Positions 25,453 to 37,785 of a stretch of 64,000 bases of DNA are shown here, piece by piece (position 1 is the stretch's first letter; each line of letters opens with the position of its first letter). Location: contig MU400506.1 of NCBI GenBank assembly GCA_022578965.1, positions 496,001 to 560,000 of the forward strand. The letters are read 5' to 3'. A model generated the notes under the pieces. The model was not told the DNA's origin. It was given only the letters and a program-made list of their open reading frames with translations, and searched no databases. The position numbers and the translations under genes were made by a program. The DNA comes from Xylaria sp. FL1777. Lineage: Eukaryota; Ascomycota; Sordariomycetes; Xylariales; Xylariaceae.

Positions 25453-27596
25453 GACGTTGAGTGGTAGGCAGGGGGAAAAGGGGGGAGGGGAGGGGGTGAA
25501 GACAGGTGAGCTGTCGGTGCTGATGTTGCTGCTGCTGTTGTTGTTACTGCTTATCTTGTTACCGTCCGTCTTTTCCTCTCACTTTATTCGACACCGATGT
25601 ATACCAGTAGTACAAGCGAACGCCTAGCTAAGTATTTGGTCTGTCCGACTGTCTGCTTTTCTACTTGTCGGGTGATGGCGTTGCAGGTGAGTTAGCGAAT
25701 CAATGCGGCCAATCACGCGAAGGCAACAGGAGACTGCGCTGGCGTCCGGATGGCGGTGCCGCTATGCAGCATGTGTGTGATATTCCGTGGTGATGTGGCG
25801 CTGTGGTGTTGTGATGTTGTGTTGTAGTACCGATACGCGATGTGCGGGTGCGGCGTGCGATCTATCTGTTTGTGTAATATGATATGTGATCGGGGATCAA
25901 GACAGTATAGATGGATACCTAGATGGATACCTCGATGGATAGATGGTCTTGTCTACTGCCTCTCTATGTACGGCTACCGACCTCCAGGACTGCTACCTAT
26001 ATGTATGTAACCTTAGATTGTCCAACACCAAGCTACCTAACTCCGGCATTGGATGCGGTAGTGGACGGTGCAATGGCACAGAGTCAATCCGCTAGTCAAG
26101 GTTGGTAGTCGGTTACCTTAAACAGTGTCCGGATTGGAGATCATTGCTCTTTCAGTTGATTTCGGGTTTGCCTGCGTCGTGGCTGGGCGGCGTCGGGCTT
26201 TTTTGGCTTTGCGTTTTGCTTTTGCTTGTGCTTCTCCTCCTACGGAATATCCAAAAGGAAAAAAAAAAAAATGCTTCGCTTGAGTAGAGTAGAGTATCAT
26301 GTTAAATGTCACGAGTATCAAGAATATAATTATAGTGTACCGGTATGTAGATAACAAGCGAGCTGGTGGGAGGCAATTTTATCTTTTTTTTTCAACATCG
26401 TTTTTTATTTCCGCCTTCACACTGAATCTGGCAATAGAACAACATATTTACCCACAGTTGGATAGCATCTGTGTAGATAGGCGGGGTTGTGGTGTCTATA
26501 CGTACGCAGTAGGGAGCTAAACGTAGGGCTTACTTGTTCCCTTATATACGTAACGTAGCTCGCGTGACCAGAAATGACTGACTTACTTACCTCGAATAGC
26601 TAAATTGGTCTACGGTTACGTGAGCTAGAGGTTAATACCGTTATTGGTCGAATCGAATCATGGCCTTCTGGAGTCTGCCCGCTTAATACACCTCATCGAT
26701 GCATCACTTCATCACTTCTGTGTAGTCGTACCCTATTAGAGTTGAGTCCGACTCATCCCTAGCAAGCATTAGGACCCATATACAGACAAATCGTGTCCGT
26801 CAGAACCAAGGGTATCATTGCCTGTCTCTCCTCCATTTTATCGTACACAACATCTCCGCAGTCCAACACGCAAACTCGTCAGCAGCTTCACTACCAGCCT
26901 TTTCCGCGCTATCTCCCCAGCCTTATCTCACCCTCCCGCTCATATTCATCCGGCTCAGCCTTGAACTAACTGAACCCGCAGTCTACCCTGGATATGCTTT
27001 ACCACCTATCGCCCCTTCGAATCCCTAAAATGGCCCCTCATCACACTGACCCTTCAACCCGTACCGTGTCGCCTCCAGTAAGTGTCCTTACATCAGCTCT
27101 TCGGTCCAACCGTGATATAAACACCGTCTCTCTTGACGATGCTAGGCAAAACGACAGGACTAAACGAACCAAACGCCCATCAAAACTTAAAAGATATAAA
27201 TCACTGTGGTATTTTTCGTCCGTCCTCGTTTAACTTTTCTGCGCTTTTGTGGTATCGTGTGGTATTTCGCTCCATTTGCAACGCCCTATGCTGCTGGAGG
27301 CAGGTCATGGTATCATATCCGAATGTATTTGTGCATATAGCATCAACTGAGAATCGTGTGTGCGCCGTCACTCGATCTTCTCGAGGGAGATAAAACGAGA
27401 AAAAGGAGGGGAGACAATGACGTAACATTGGAAAGAGAAAAACGGAGAAAGAAAAAAAAACAAACTTGGATCGCCCAACTTGCGACAGCGTATGATAAAC
27501 CACAGAAAAGAAACAAGAACCTGAGCCCACCGATGCACGCCAGGGGTATATCCAGCCGGGGGTATTTGCATGTATAGCATCTAGAAATACGGGAAT
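25453..27596. promoter_or_regulatory. intergenic region, promoter side of the acetyltransferase gene
   Basis: This 2.1 kb has no supportable gene. Immediately upstream of the acetyltransferase ATG lies a G-run cluster on the plus strand (25471-25496) with four runs of four or more G, a potential G-quadruplex on the template strand. GT-rich and GATGGATA repeats occur at 25790-25940. The right end is the 3' flank of the KH-domain gene. Confidence 0.5.
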
Positions 27597-30500
27597 CTAA
27601 CGGAAAGGTCCAATTGGACCGGGGTATCCTGAATTGGTTGAATGTGAAGTGGATGGCCGCCCGCTGTCACCAGACGCACGCGTGTTATGGCGAGGTGTGA
27701 CATCGCCGCCATGGGGGATGTTGTTGGGAGACAACTTGTGGTCGAGGCCGTTGTTACCAAAATGCCGGCTCGACCACGGGCTGTTGTCGTCATCTGGAAG
27801 ATTGACACCGCTATCATTCCAGGGGTTTCGATCGGCGTTGAAGCTGCGCGTCGATTCTATCGAAATCAAAGACGACTTGGAGACATTGTTGGATCCTTTG
27901 AAGAACATATTCATTGAGTGTGAGCTGTTCTTTCTGCGGTCAAGAGATGAGAGCAGTTGTGATGGCTTCCGGAGCTTGTCCAGTAGTGTCGTGGCCCGCT
28001 GCTGCGTCATATCGTCGCCAAAGACCGGCTTAGTCGGCGAATCGGTCCCGACCGTAGCAGGTGCGTGCTGTAACAGTTTCGAATCGAAGTACTGCAGCGT
28101 ATCTTCAAATGAGTCCGACTTCGGACGGGGAAGAGCCCCCTTTACGACCTTGGCTTCCACATCGGCCGCAGTAAATTGCTGCATCAAATAGTCTATGGCA
28201 TCACGAAGACCACCGGCATTGTTTCGCGTCAGTTTCCAGAGCAAAGTCGTAGTACGATGGCCGTCTTCAGTCTTGTCTTCGGCATTCTCATGCACCTCGA
28301 CAGCAACTTCATGCTGAGTCTTCAGTTTTCCAACCAGTCCGTTGACAAATTCTGGAGACTCGAGAAACCTGACTAGAGACGCAGTTCGAGTTAAAACCAT
28401 CTCATGAGTTTCGGGGACCATGCCCTTTGGAGAAATTAGTATCAATTATCTCATTCACCTACTGTGGCGGAGTTGCAGAAGGGGCTCACCAGAAATGCAT
28501 CAGCACACATGGGTACTTGCCACTCGGGGCCCGTCACCGTGACTTCGTCACTTGCTTGTTCTGTACTCGGGAAGACAACCTTGCAGTTCCACTTCTTCTC
28601 TAGCTCCTCAATTTCTTGGAGGCGAGCAATCAACTGTCTGTGATACAAGCGGTCGACATGCACAATTTGTGAGGTAAACTCGGAGTGCTAATGATGCTCG
28701 TTAGAACTGAGTTGCTCATTAGATCTGTTGGAGAGTCACTTACGGCTCTATCAACCATATCAAGGATCTCGGTCTTAACCAATTCCAAGTTTTGAGCATT
28801 GCGGGCTGGAGTGCGACAGATCACATTGTCAACTTTGACATCGTCATCTTCGCGACCCATACCACCTGTGACGCCAGTCAGCTATACGGATTAGGATAAT
28901 GAAAATGGATATCATACCTCGATCCATAGCATTCGAAAACTTTACGAAAACTGAATGCTTTTTCATAATGCGTTGGATGTGCTGACCGCCAATACCGATA
29001 ATGCGTTTATGATACTGATCAGGTACGTGGAACGAGATAGAGGCTGGCATTTCCTGCTCAACAAGGGTCATGCCTTGTTTCATCGAGTCATGGTTTGGCG
29101 CGATAACGTCTATGTCAAAGTTATACTCCCGGAAACTATCGAAAATGATTTGGACGTTGCCTGAACTTTGATTAGTTCCGGTGCCTAATGTATAGTTGGG
29201 TGAACATACTCTGTGTCATGATCTTGTTGATCTTGCCGTTCTTTTTACCAGAGACGAACTCCTTATGCTCATTGGCGAGCTCAATCTTGACACGAATTTG
29301 TTGGGCTCCCATAGTACCAAGGTCCATTTGAGAAAGCACTGTCAAGGCCGACTTGACGGCGTCATCGGATCCCGTGATGGTGAAAGTCATCTTATCGAAT
29401 GAGATGTCGGCATCCGAGTTCGAGCAAATGTCACTAAGCATAGAGCGGATATCGTGGGGGTTGGGGATAGCGCCCATTTGCTGAAACCACCAAGACGCAT
29501 AGTAAAACTGCCCAGCCTTGAGTGAAGCAGTTAGCAGGATATAGACTTATAGATATAATGGCACATACCAGAGACATAATCTCCTTCATGGTTCGCTCAA
29601 TTTGAAGGCCCTCGACACCTTGGACCCGTATCATGTTGCGTTGGGACGCAAGTGTGGGGAACATGATATACGCGCCATTAACTTCCATGATCTTTCGAAC
29701 TTTGTCCATTCGGCTGAGTAGGATGCTGTCAATCTTGGCAGGAGAAATGATGGCATCCTTCATGAAAAGTTTTGTTCGGCTCACAAGGTCATGAATCTTG
29801 CGTTTTGCTAGCTCGATGCCTTGAGGGTTTTCGCCGGTGATAAAAATCTCGTCCGGATTACGGCGGTTGGCATTTGGAGGGCAGTACCGAGACAATTGAG
29901 CGAAAGGGGGGAAATAAATAGCCGTGTTTGTTGCCGACTCAATCAGCTTGATGTTTTTGCGGGATCGGCCACAGACAATAGGATGCAGGGTGCTCTCGAA
30001 ATGAAAACGGTCGACCTCTCGTCCCAACTGTATCTCACGTTAGTTCTGCGTTCGATTCAAGTCACATATTGTCACCTCGCACCAATTTATCAATGAAGAT
30101 TAGAACCTGGGTCTTAGCGTGCTCGGTAGACTCGATGTCACCGTATATAGCAACTCTCCATCGTTGGTCACGAATAACCTCGACATCACCATTAAGCCCA
30201 TCAACAGTGGGGCTAAGCTTCGGGCCCAAGATAAAGATGTCGACTCCGCAGAATGCAGCAAAGGTATCGAGGGCATCTGTGACATGCTTTTGAAGCGCGC
30301 TAGTTGCAGAGTCTACGATCAAGCTGTAATCCACATCGACGGTAGTGCACCTCTACAAGGTCTAGTTTAGCGAAATGAAGTCATGTCACGGGGTTGGCGT
30401 GCACGATGCATACCAATGCCAATGGAGTATCACTCAAGATAGTCTCGCGGCTCTTGTGAACCAATTCCGGGGCACCCGACAACGAGACAGTAACGACCTG

Positions 30501-30929
30501 TCCTTTGACGAGTTTAGGCGTAGTCAAGACGACGTGGGCCTCGATGGGGAGAGGGCCTCTACTAAGCTCCTGGCACAGGTTCTGCAGATTGGCGAGGTTC
30601 TGGGCATGCACAGGAAGATCATATATGGGAACATCGTCGGGGGCGTCTCCGGGATGCGTCCAGCGGAGTACGGAGTCGCCCGTGGCGTGGAGGATCTCCT
30701 CGGTGTTGGGACCGGCGAGGTCGGATGCGAAGGGAACATTGAAGGCGAAGTGAATGGTGTTGTCGGCGGCGGGCGAAGGACTTAACGGCGGAGCTCCCGG
30801 AGCCCCGGTCTTCTGGTGAGGATTCATGGCGGTCATATTCATATTGGGCCTCGAGGACATCCCAAAGCTGGGGCTCTGGATGCGATCGCTCCAGTGACGC
30901 ATGCCCATGTTGGCAGCAAGCTTTTGCAT
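27597..30929 (-). CDS. KH-domain RNA-binding protein, 8 exons
   Basis: Exons 30929-30414, 30352-30083, 30027-29569, 29516-29210, 29160-28918, 28865-28744, 28687-28490 and 28424-27597 join to 980 residues. The first exon is disordered (Met/Asn/Pro-rich). Several KH-like repeats follow. One has the degenerate loop CGRSRKN near residue 285, and one has a canonical GIGGQHI loop near residue 572. The last exon is a Ser/Asn/Pro-rich tail. KH domains bind single-stranded RNA, so a cytoplasmic role in mRNA binding, as for vigilin/Scp160-related and fungal multi-KH proteins, is expected. Exon joins restore family-like segments such as LRCTTVDVD, FIDKLLGREVDRFHFE and ADAFLGMVPETHEMV. The exon 4 acceptor is AAG. 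An alternative CAG 9 nt downstream keeps frame. Confidence 0.9.
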
Positions 30930-33900
30930 GGTGAAGGGGTTACGAATGGGAGAGGGGTATCACTGAAAAAGAAAGAATAAGACGAAGAGAGGAAACCGAG
31001 AAAGAGAATAAAGAAGGAAGAGAAGAGAAGAAACAAACACCGCGTGCAGTTCTCTCCTTTCTACGCTGCGAAGATGGAAACCTCTACAACTACAGTTGTG
31101 GTGGGGAGGTTTTGAGGGAAATGCAACTGGTGAGGTGAGGAGAGGAGAAGTCGACGGATGATGAGATAGATTGGACGAGATGGGATGGATTGAGGATGGA
31201 GAGAGAGAGGACTGGAGGGCTAGAGGACTCAGGGATTGCAGTAGAGGACGGCTGTAGCTGGCGAGTACCTCGCCTACCAAGACTACCTGGGAGGTACTTT
31301 GCGTACGTGGTAGTCCTAAGACTTACCGATGGCCAGGGTATGAGGTCAAGCACCTAGCATTACACTAGGCAGTCAGCACAGAGCACAACCCACAGGCTAC
31401 GGCACCACCATAGCACCACCGGGACCGCCACTGGGAGGTGTCAGCGGGCGAATAGGAAGGCAGAGCCCGACTCTGGTTAGAGTTGGTACGTAGGTATCAC
31501 TGTGCCGGGGCTAGTGCCAGTCCAAGGGCTCGTACCATGAATACATGATACCTAGCAGATACAGTGGGTACCTAAAGGGAAGAGTGGCCAGAGCTTCTTT
31601 TAATACCACCTTACAGGACAGAGATAGGTACATAAGTAATAAGGTAGTGCTTCAATTCCAGTCTAAGCATAGCAACGACCCAATAATAACAGGCAGCTCA
31701 CCGGCCCCTCATGTACACTAAGGTAAGCACATCAGTAGTGTAGTAGGTACACTACGCTAAGGAACCGAGCACAAACTCTCAACAAGGCAGATCAGTCAGT
31801 GGTCTGGCAGATAGACTACATACATAGGTCAGAGTATACATCTATGTATGGCCTGATCAGGACTTGAAGCTGTTTTGTTGTCATTGGAGAAGCATACCTA
31901 CTTGCTAGGGAGCGAGCGGGCCATGCTACCTGCTACAACATTGAGACCACACGGTGGCTTGGGCGGACACTCTCAGTCAAGTAAGAGACAATGAGCGTGT
32001 CGAAGGAATGATAGCTGATCCAACGCTGCCAGGTATATGTAGCACCGTCGTATTATGCTACACCTGGTAGGTTTAAGTGTGTAGTGTGTATGTGTATGTA
32101 TGTATGTATGGCACTACCCCCACGACTGTACGCACCTGGGCAGTCCAAAGGAATGTGGAATGTACCTCGCAAGTAGATTCCCGAGAGTCCTGTGAGGGCC
32201 AGGTACCTGTCTGCCCAGTGGTCTGTAGGCTGTGGGAAGAGAACAGGTTGCTGCGGCAGTAAGGCCGTTAACTTGCTCGCTTCCGAGCGGCATCGTCCAA
32301 CCTCTGGCCTTGAACCCTCGGATTTACGACCGCCATGTATGGCCAATGTATGCAATGATGCGACTGCCGCCTATGCTGTACATATAACACCATGGCAATT
32401 GCCTATTTCGACTGGATGGAAGGCCAACAATGCGTATCTGGCATGCTGCCGTCAGCGAGAGCGGGAATCCCAAGAGCCCGCTTCGTACTACGCATCCCTA
32501 TGCGCACGTCGTAGAGCACTGAGTAAGTACACTACATACCTGTACCGGTATACGCAGTATGTATGAGTAAGAGAGGTAGGTACATGCTCAAGTACATAAG
32601 CAATGCCGAAACACCACCACCTCGACGGTCAGCCGGCCACCTGGGCAGTGGGCAGCCGACACTGGGCAAGTCGACACAGCCACATAGCTCATCTCCTCAT
32701 CTCCACACACATCCGCGTATATGTAGGCGGGTTCTAGACTTAATACGGTACCTACAACCAGATACCGGTACAACGAGTTCAGACGCGCGTTAAAACATAC
32801 CGACCGGAGGCTGTGCATGGCTGTATGCGTGCGTATGCGTATCGCAAAGTACCTGAGTCATGCTACTTTTAGTCTCAGACCAGCTTGAACAATGAGATAG
32901 ATGTGCCGGCGTATAGCAACAAACAAAAAGCGGTTTTTTCATCATATAATGAATTTTAAGTTTACATCGCATTAAACAATCAGTCCACTAACATGGAACC
33001 GCCATATCTACTTAGACGGACACGGCAAGATCATTTATGCAACCGATTCAAGGGCTTCGATTACCGTAGTCAGAATACCTACCTATTACTACAACCCACA
33101 TGCCACCCCATGTATACCTACTAAGTAAGTAAGTATGAGTGAGTGTATCGGACTTCACTAGGGAAGCGAGAACCCGAACTTATGCTTCCCAAGCGAGAAC
33201 GTCGGCGTGGCAGCCGAGCAGTTTACCACCATCACGAATGCAAATGGCCATATTACTGCTATACTATACTATAACTTATCATACAGCCTGTGGCTTTATA
33301 TAAACTTCACTTTTTACCTATTCCATTAACCCTCCTTCTACCTACTATACTAATGTCCCGCAGATTAAGGTATCCGGGGAACTCGCTGATTTTCTGCTCA
33401 TGCTAGGTCTGACTTCATGTTCCTCAGAAGCTCTTATTCTCACCTATCGTAGGCGAATTGTATCCAGAGTGTAACCGCCTGCGATCACCTGTCATATTCT
33501 TCTCCCTGTGGATCGACAGACAGATAGGACTCAAACATTTGTTATTTGTATGTCAGCGGCACGTGTCAGATTTCAAGGCCTCTCCTCTTCTGTCAGACCG
33601 CAATTTGGAAGTGGTGGGAAGAGATCCCCTCGTATCTCCGTCCTGCTTCAGGCTTCGCTCCGGACAAAGAGCTGTTGTGACTTCATCCTTGGTCTCTATC
33701 TATACTAGATAACCTCCTCTCAAATTACCGTAGCTATCTTACGGTCGACTCAACCCGGGAACGAAACTACCTCCAGCACCGGTGTTATCTGCCGACTTAC
33801 CCAACCTATTATACCCTGCCTAGATCGAACATGGTGGTCCATACATGCATGCATGCAATTACTTGGGGCAATGAAAATGCCCGACTACCGAGAATGTAGA

Positions 33901-35067
33901 GACCCTGTCTACCCGTCTATTTTAATATCCACAACAGCAACAGGTCTCAACACCAGAACAGAACGCGGTCTGGCCCTCTCAACTCCCCCCCTTCTTGTTC
34001 CTACTGGTAAGTCATAGGCCGTGGATTTCTTGATTTACCTATCTATCTACGTGGTATCCCGAAGCACACTCGAGACAATCGAAAAAGACGGCTGCTAGGT
34101 ACCGGCATCTATCTGCCTAACTAAATATACTTATCGAAGCCACCTGCGAGACGGAGCACACAGCTCGAGGCTTTTTTTTTTTTTTTTTTTTTTTTTTACG
34201 CCGGCGTTGGTGGAACAAAGACTAACGACAGAAGAAATTCTCAAGACCGCGTATCCCTTCCTCCCATGGCTTATCCTGCCAGACAAAAGCTAAGCCTCAA
34301 GGCAGATAGATAGAGGGCTGGCGCAGCCACTGGTATCACCTTGGATGCACTTATTGTTTCTATGGCCCCGATACAGACGTCCTTGCGTCTGGAGAAGCAT
34401 CTAATGTGTCTCCATCATCCAATCTACCAAGGGCAATACGCCCGACATCGTCAACCTGCAAGATCTCTCATTCTAAGCGGAATTCCAGGTTCGCAGACGC
34501 ATGTAAAGTGTAGATAGTTGGTGACCACTCTTATGCGCTCAACATGGTGGCGCGGGCTTGTGAACCCCCATCATTGTTGCCCTTCATCGGAAGCGGTTCG
34601 AGCCAACCAATATCCCACGCAAGCTTCTAGATAGTGCCATAACACAAGGTGGCATTACGTTGTACATACACATCCCTACCACGGAATTCAACGTGGGGGC
34701 TGCCCTGAAAACCATGGTGATTATGTGGTGACCACCTGGCAGTGGAGCACCCATTGGAACACATATACATCCAGACATATAGACTATAGTTGGCATTTGA
34801 CCATGTCTAGCTTGACCATGTCTGCTCAGCTAAGGAGTTATATACGAACGCTTCTATTTAGTTCACTCGCGATCTGTGACCATGCAACGTTGAAGCTATA
34901 GTAGAGCTCCTATTAATACCCACCAGGTCGTAAAGGTCCAGGAAATCCCGCCGTAAACCTTGCGGTATCTGTATAATTCAGAAACCATCGCCTGCTCAAA
35001 TCCATCGAATCATTCCCGCATTATCAAGCCCCCAAACTCCATGCAACACCTTAAACGAACACTCATA
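30930..35067. other. 4.1-kb gene-free interval
   Basis: The left part is the CT-rich (minus strand) leader of the KH gene. From 31.3 to 33.3 kb it is rich in TAGGTA/GTACCT words and short tandem GTAT repeats (32090-32110). A run of 26 T lies at 34172-34197. ORFs up to 124 codons occur on the plus strand at 32.1-32.6 kb, but their composition is not protein-like. I see no RNA gene. Confidence 0.55.
34172..34197. repeat. 26-nt poly-T tract
   Basis: An uninterrupted homopolymer of 26 T follows GCTCGAGGC and is followed by ACGCCGGCG. It may be a genuine nucleosome-excluding tract, a relic poly(A) tail of a retroposed sequence inserted in minus orientation, or have inaccurate length from assembly. 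Confidence 0.85.
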
Positions 35068-37785
35068 TTACTGATACACTTGCCTCGAGGTACTGTTTCC
35101 AGGGTAAAGAACTTCTTGATGTGCTGCACGAGGCCTTTCGACATATGTGATGTCGCCTTCTCGCGGTGGTTGCTCGTAATATCGCTCCACTGGTCGAACA
35201 CTGTATGCTCGTTGTGGAATTTCCATCTCGGTTTGCCTGACACTATAGTCACCACCTACATGCGGAGCAATTTCCCTCCTTGCATCAGGATGTACGCTAG
35301 CGGCATACTGTCGAGGAGGGATATCAGGTCGAGAGCTGGTAAGGCGTTCATATGGCACAGGTTCTACTGGTCTTACACTAGCCGCCCGAGGAAGATATTC
35401 TCGAGGCACATGCTCGGTAAGCCGGTGCTCAGCAGTCCCACGAATCTGAACGAACTCTTGACTAGGGGGGGCGGCCATAGGCTGCATTAGATAATCCCGT
35501 TCTCGGTAACTCCTGAAACCTGTGCCATATTCTGGTTGAGTAATGACACGTCGAGGGGCGTAGCCTGGCGATGCTCGTCGGTATATTACGCCGTCTTCCC
35601 CTACGATCTCTGGTGCTGGAATACGAGAAGCGGCTCGAGTTGGAGCTCTTTCATAGACAACCTCGTGGTCTCCCGGTCTGGTGGGCGGCACGACTGACTG
35701 CCGAGACACAGAAGTAGTACGGACAGGTTCGAGATACTCGCGGCCATATTCGTCAATCACAATTCGACGCGGGGGTGCCGTTGGAGGGGGCATCGCAGAC
35801 GAGCGTCTTTCTACAATTATCGGTGACCGAGATCTGGCGCGGTCGGCATAAGGTCGTACACTCATTCGCCCTTCACGTTGATACGTAGAAACCTCTCGCA
35901 CATCCGGATTTGCAACTGTATAAGATGATGTACGCATAGGACGAGGATCAACTGCACCGTAAGGATCGGGATATTCTGAAGGACTTGGAATGTGGCGGAC
36001 ATAGCGTATAATACTTCCATCGGACCTCCGTTCCTCGTACAAAGGCGACTCTAGTCTGTGGGCGACTGGGGCGACCGAGGGACGTACCTGTCGCAAGTAT
36101 GGATCATCCACTTCCTCATAGCCTTGAGCCAGTCTTTCAACATGTATGGGTGCCGGAGGAAAGCGCTCTTGCTGCAATTGAGAGTTCGGCCGCTCAAGTA
36201 TTGGTTCATCATATATTATCTCAGGTTCTTGTCTATCAAATCGTCGAGGTCGTTTTTGAGGGCGGATGAATGGCGGCGCTGTTAGTGGTGAGGGTGATCT
36301 TGGTTCCGGCTTAATATTAGGAGATGCTTGAACATCTTGAGCCCGTGCATCGGCCTTCCTTTTGTTTTTCTTCTTATTACTCTTCTTCTTGTTTCCTCTG
36401 TCACCCTGTGGCGAACTTTCGGGACTAATCACAACTGCATGCTCCTGTCTCAGGGCTGTTACTTGAGCAGGCACTCTTTGCAAAGCACTAGTATCCGGTT
36501 CACGTATATGTGGTTGTCGGGCTACCGCTAATGGTGAGACATGGGCAGGTTGAGGAGCGAAAGGCGAGAGATTATGGCCCCGAATCAAGGGCTTTTCATG
36601 TTGTCTAAAGCTGGGGTTAGGCACAAGCTGAGTTTGATTCTGCAAACCATGTTGATCAGCAGACTGCTCCGAATCTGTGTTACCAGAATTATCGGATCGA
36701 CTAGCGTCCCGGCTGTCAGAGCTGATGAGTTGGGGTTCCAGCTGTTCTCTCTGGTGGCTCTGTTTCAACAAGTCCTGGGTCTGTTTTCTCGCTGTGCTTA
36801 TCATGCCTTGGCCCTGCACTGGTGCGGCTGGCCCCGCCAGAGGACGTTGAATCTGAGCACCCATAATCTGACCATGGGCAACATTACGAGCGACGTTCGT
36901 TTGAGATGGGTGGCTAGTGGGTCGAGGCAAAGGGTGGTAGGCTACTGGTTCCAGCGGAGGCGCGTAGCTTTCTGTTGGGTGTGCGGTGGTAGGATTATCC
37001 TGCAATTGCACATTTTCCAATGCGCTGCGAGCCGGAACTGACGGCTGAGACTCGGGTGTATCCTGTTGACTAGAATAGAATGTATTCTCGTCGAACGAGT
37101 CACTGGCATCAGAAGCATTAGCAGGAGGGCTAGGCAAATTAGATATTGCTGGTGGCGCTGTGGCCTGTACAAGGGTGAGAGCCTTGGCTAGAATATCTGA
37201 GATATCAAGTTCAGGTAGCAGCTCAGAGGCATGCAGATTGCCTCTAATTGAAGCCCTCCGTTCTTCAACCTGATCTTTAAGCACCTTTTCGAGCCGCTGT
37301 CGCTGGATCTGGATCTCGGCCTTGACAAGACCATCAGATTTCTGCAGCAATATAGGATCGATCTCTGGCTTTCCAGACCCAAATGGTCTGGAGACACCGG
37401 GGATGAAGGGAGCGGAAGAAGCTGAGACAGTTACAGCTGGTTGCTGCGAGTTAGCTTTAAACGACAGCATATTGCCCATTGAGTGACCATCAGCAGCCTT
37501 GTTGCTGACGGCGAGGTGCGTGGATGGCTGCGCTACACGCTCAGGCGCGTTAGACGACGGTGGTTGAGCAGCCGAGGCATTCTTGACCACGGACGAAGCC
37601 GATACTTTTATACGCGGGTGCTTCCCCGACACTACTGTATCGCGAAATTGAATGATCTTGTCATACTCGCGCATCTCGTCCGTCCCAGAGCTCGTCAGCA
37701 CAGCAGTCGCAGCGGCCGTGGTAGCAGCGACAGCACTGGCTGGCTCGTGGCCCGATGCTGCTGCTGCTGCTGCGACTTGCGACAT
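35068..37785 (-). CDS. uncharacterised 905-residue low-complexity basic protein
   Basis: A single uninterrupted ORF of 905 residues from ATG at 37785 to TAA at 35070-35068. I do not recognise a family with known function. The N-terminus is Ala-rich, followed by a short conserved-looking segment EMREYDKIIQFRDTVVSGKH (residues 37-56). Near 140-205 is a predicted helix (DPILLQKSDGLVKAEIQIQRQRLEKV..., charged, coiled-coil-like). The middle is Pro/Ser/Gln-rich with a Lys-rich nuclear-localisation-like block KKKSNKKKNKRK. The C-terminal third is dominated by Arg/Tyr/Pro/Glu repeats (YERAP, REYLPR, RPVEPVPYERL types). The composition suggests a nuclear, largely disordered scaffold or RNA-associated protein. 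This is inference only. It is divergent from the neighbouring nucleotidase. Confidence 0.8.
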   Translation of the reverse strand: MSQVAAAAAASGHEPASAVAATTAAATAVLTSSGTDEMREYDKIIQFRDTVVSGKHPRIKVSASSVVKNASAAQPPSSNAPERVAQPSTHLAVSNKAADGHSMGNMLSFKANSQQPAVTVSASSAPFIPGVSRPFGSGKPEIDPILLQKSDGLVKAEIQIQRQRLEKVLKDQVEERRASIRGNLHASELLPELDISDILAKALTLVQATAPPAISNLPSPPANASDASDSFDENTFYSSQQDTPESQPSVPARSALENVQLQDNPTTAHPTESYAPPLEPVAYHPLPRPTSHPSQTNVARNVAHGQIMGAQIQRPLAGPAAPVQGQGMISTARKQTQDLLKQSHQREQLEPQLISSDSRDASRSDNSGNTDSEQSADQHGLQNQTQLVPNPSFRQHEKPLIRGHNLSPFAPQPAHVSPLAVARQPHIREPDTSALQRVPAQVTALRQEHAVVISPESSPQGDRGNKKKSNKKKNKRKADARAQDVQASPNIKPEPRSPSPLTAPPFIRPQKRPRRFDRQEPEIIYDEPILERPNSQLQQERFPPAPIHVERLAQGYEEVDDPYLRQVRPSVAPVAHRLESPLYEERRSDGSIIRYVRHIPSPSEYPDPYGAVDPRPMRTSSYTVANPDVREVSTYQREGRMSVRPYADRARSRSPIIVERRSSAMPPPTAPPRRIVIDEYGREYLEPVRTTSVSRQSVVPPTRPGDHEVVYERAPTRAASRIPAPEIVGEDGVIYRRASPGYAPRRVITQPEYGTGFRSYRERDYLMQPMAAPPSQEFVQIRGTAEHRLTEHVPREYLPRAASVRPVEPVPYERLTSSRPDIPPRQYAASVHPDARREIAPHVGGDYSVRQTEMEIPQRAYSVRPVERYYEQPPREGDITYVERPRAAHQEVLYPGNSTSRQVYQ

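Noticed and set aside
32077..32566. Plus-strand ORFs in the 31-35 kb interval
   Set aside because: They consist of repeats of GTAT and TAGGTA-type words; no coding signal seen.
34560..34650. GGTTCGAGCC, similar to a tRNA B box
   Set aside because: No A box at the right distance and no acceptor-stem pairing, so not called as a tRNA gene.
34960..35490. 176-codon plus-strand ORF
   Set aside because: Antisense shadow of the 905-residue protein gene.
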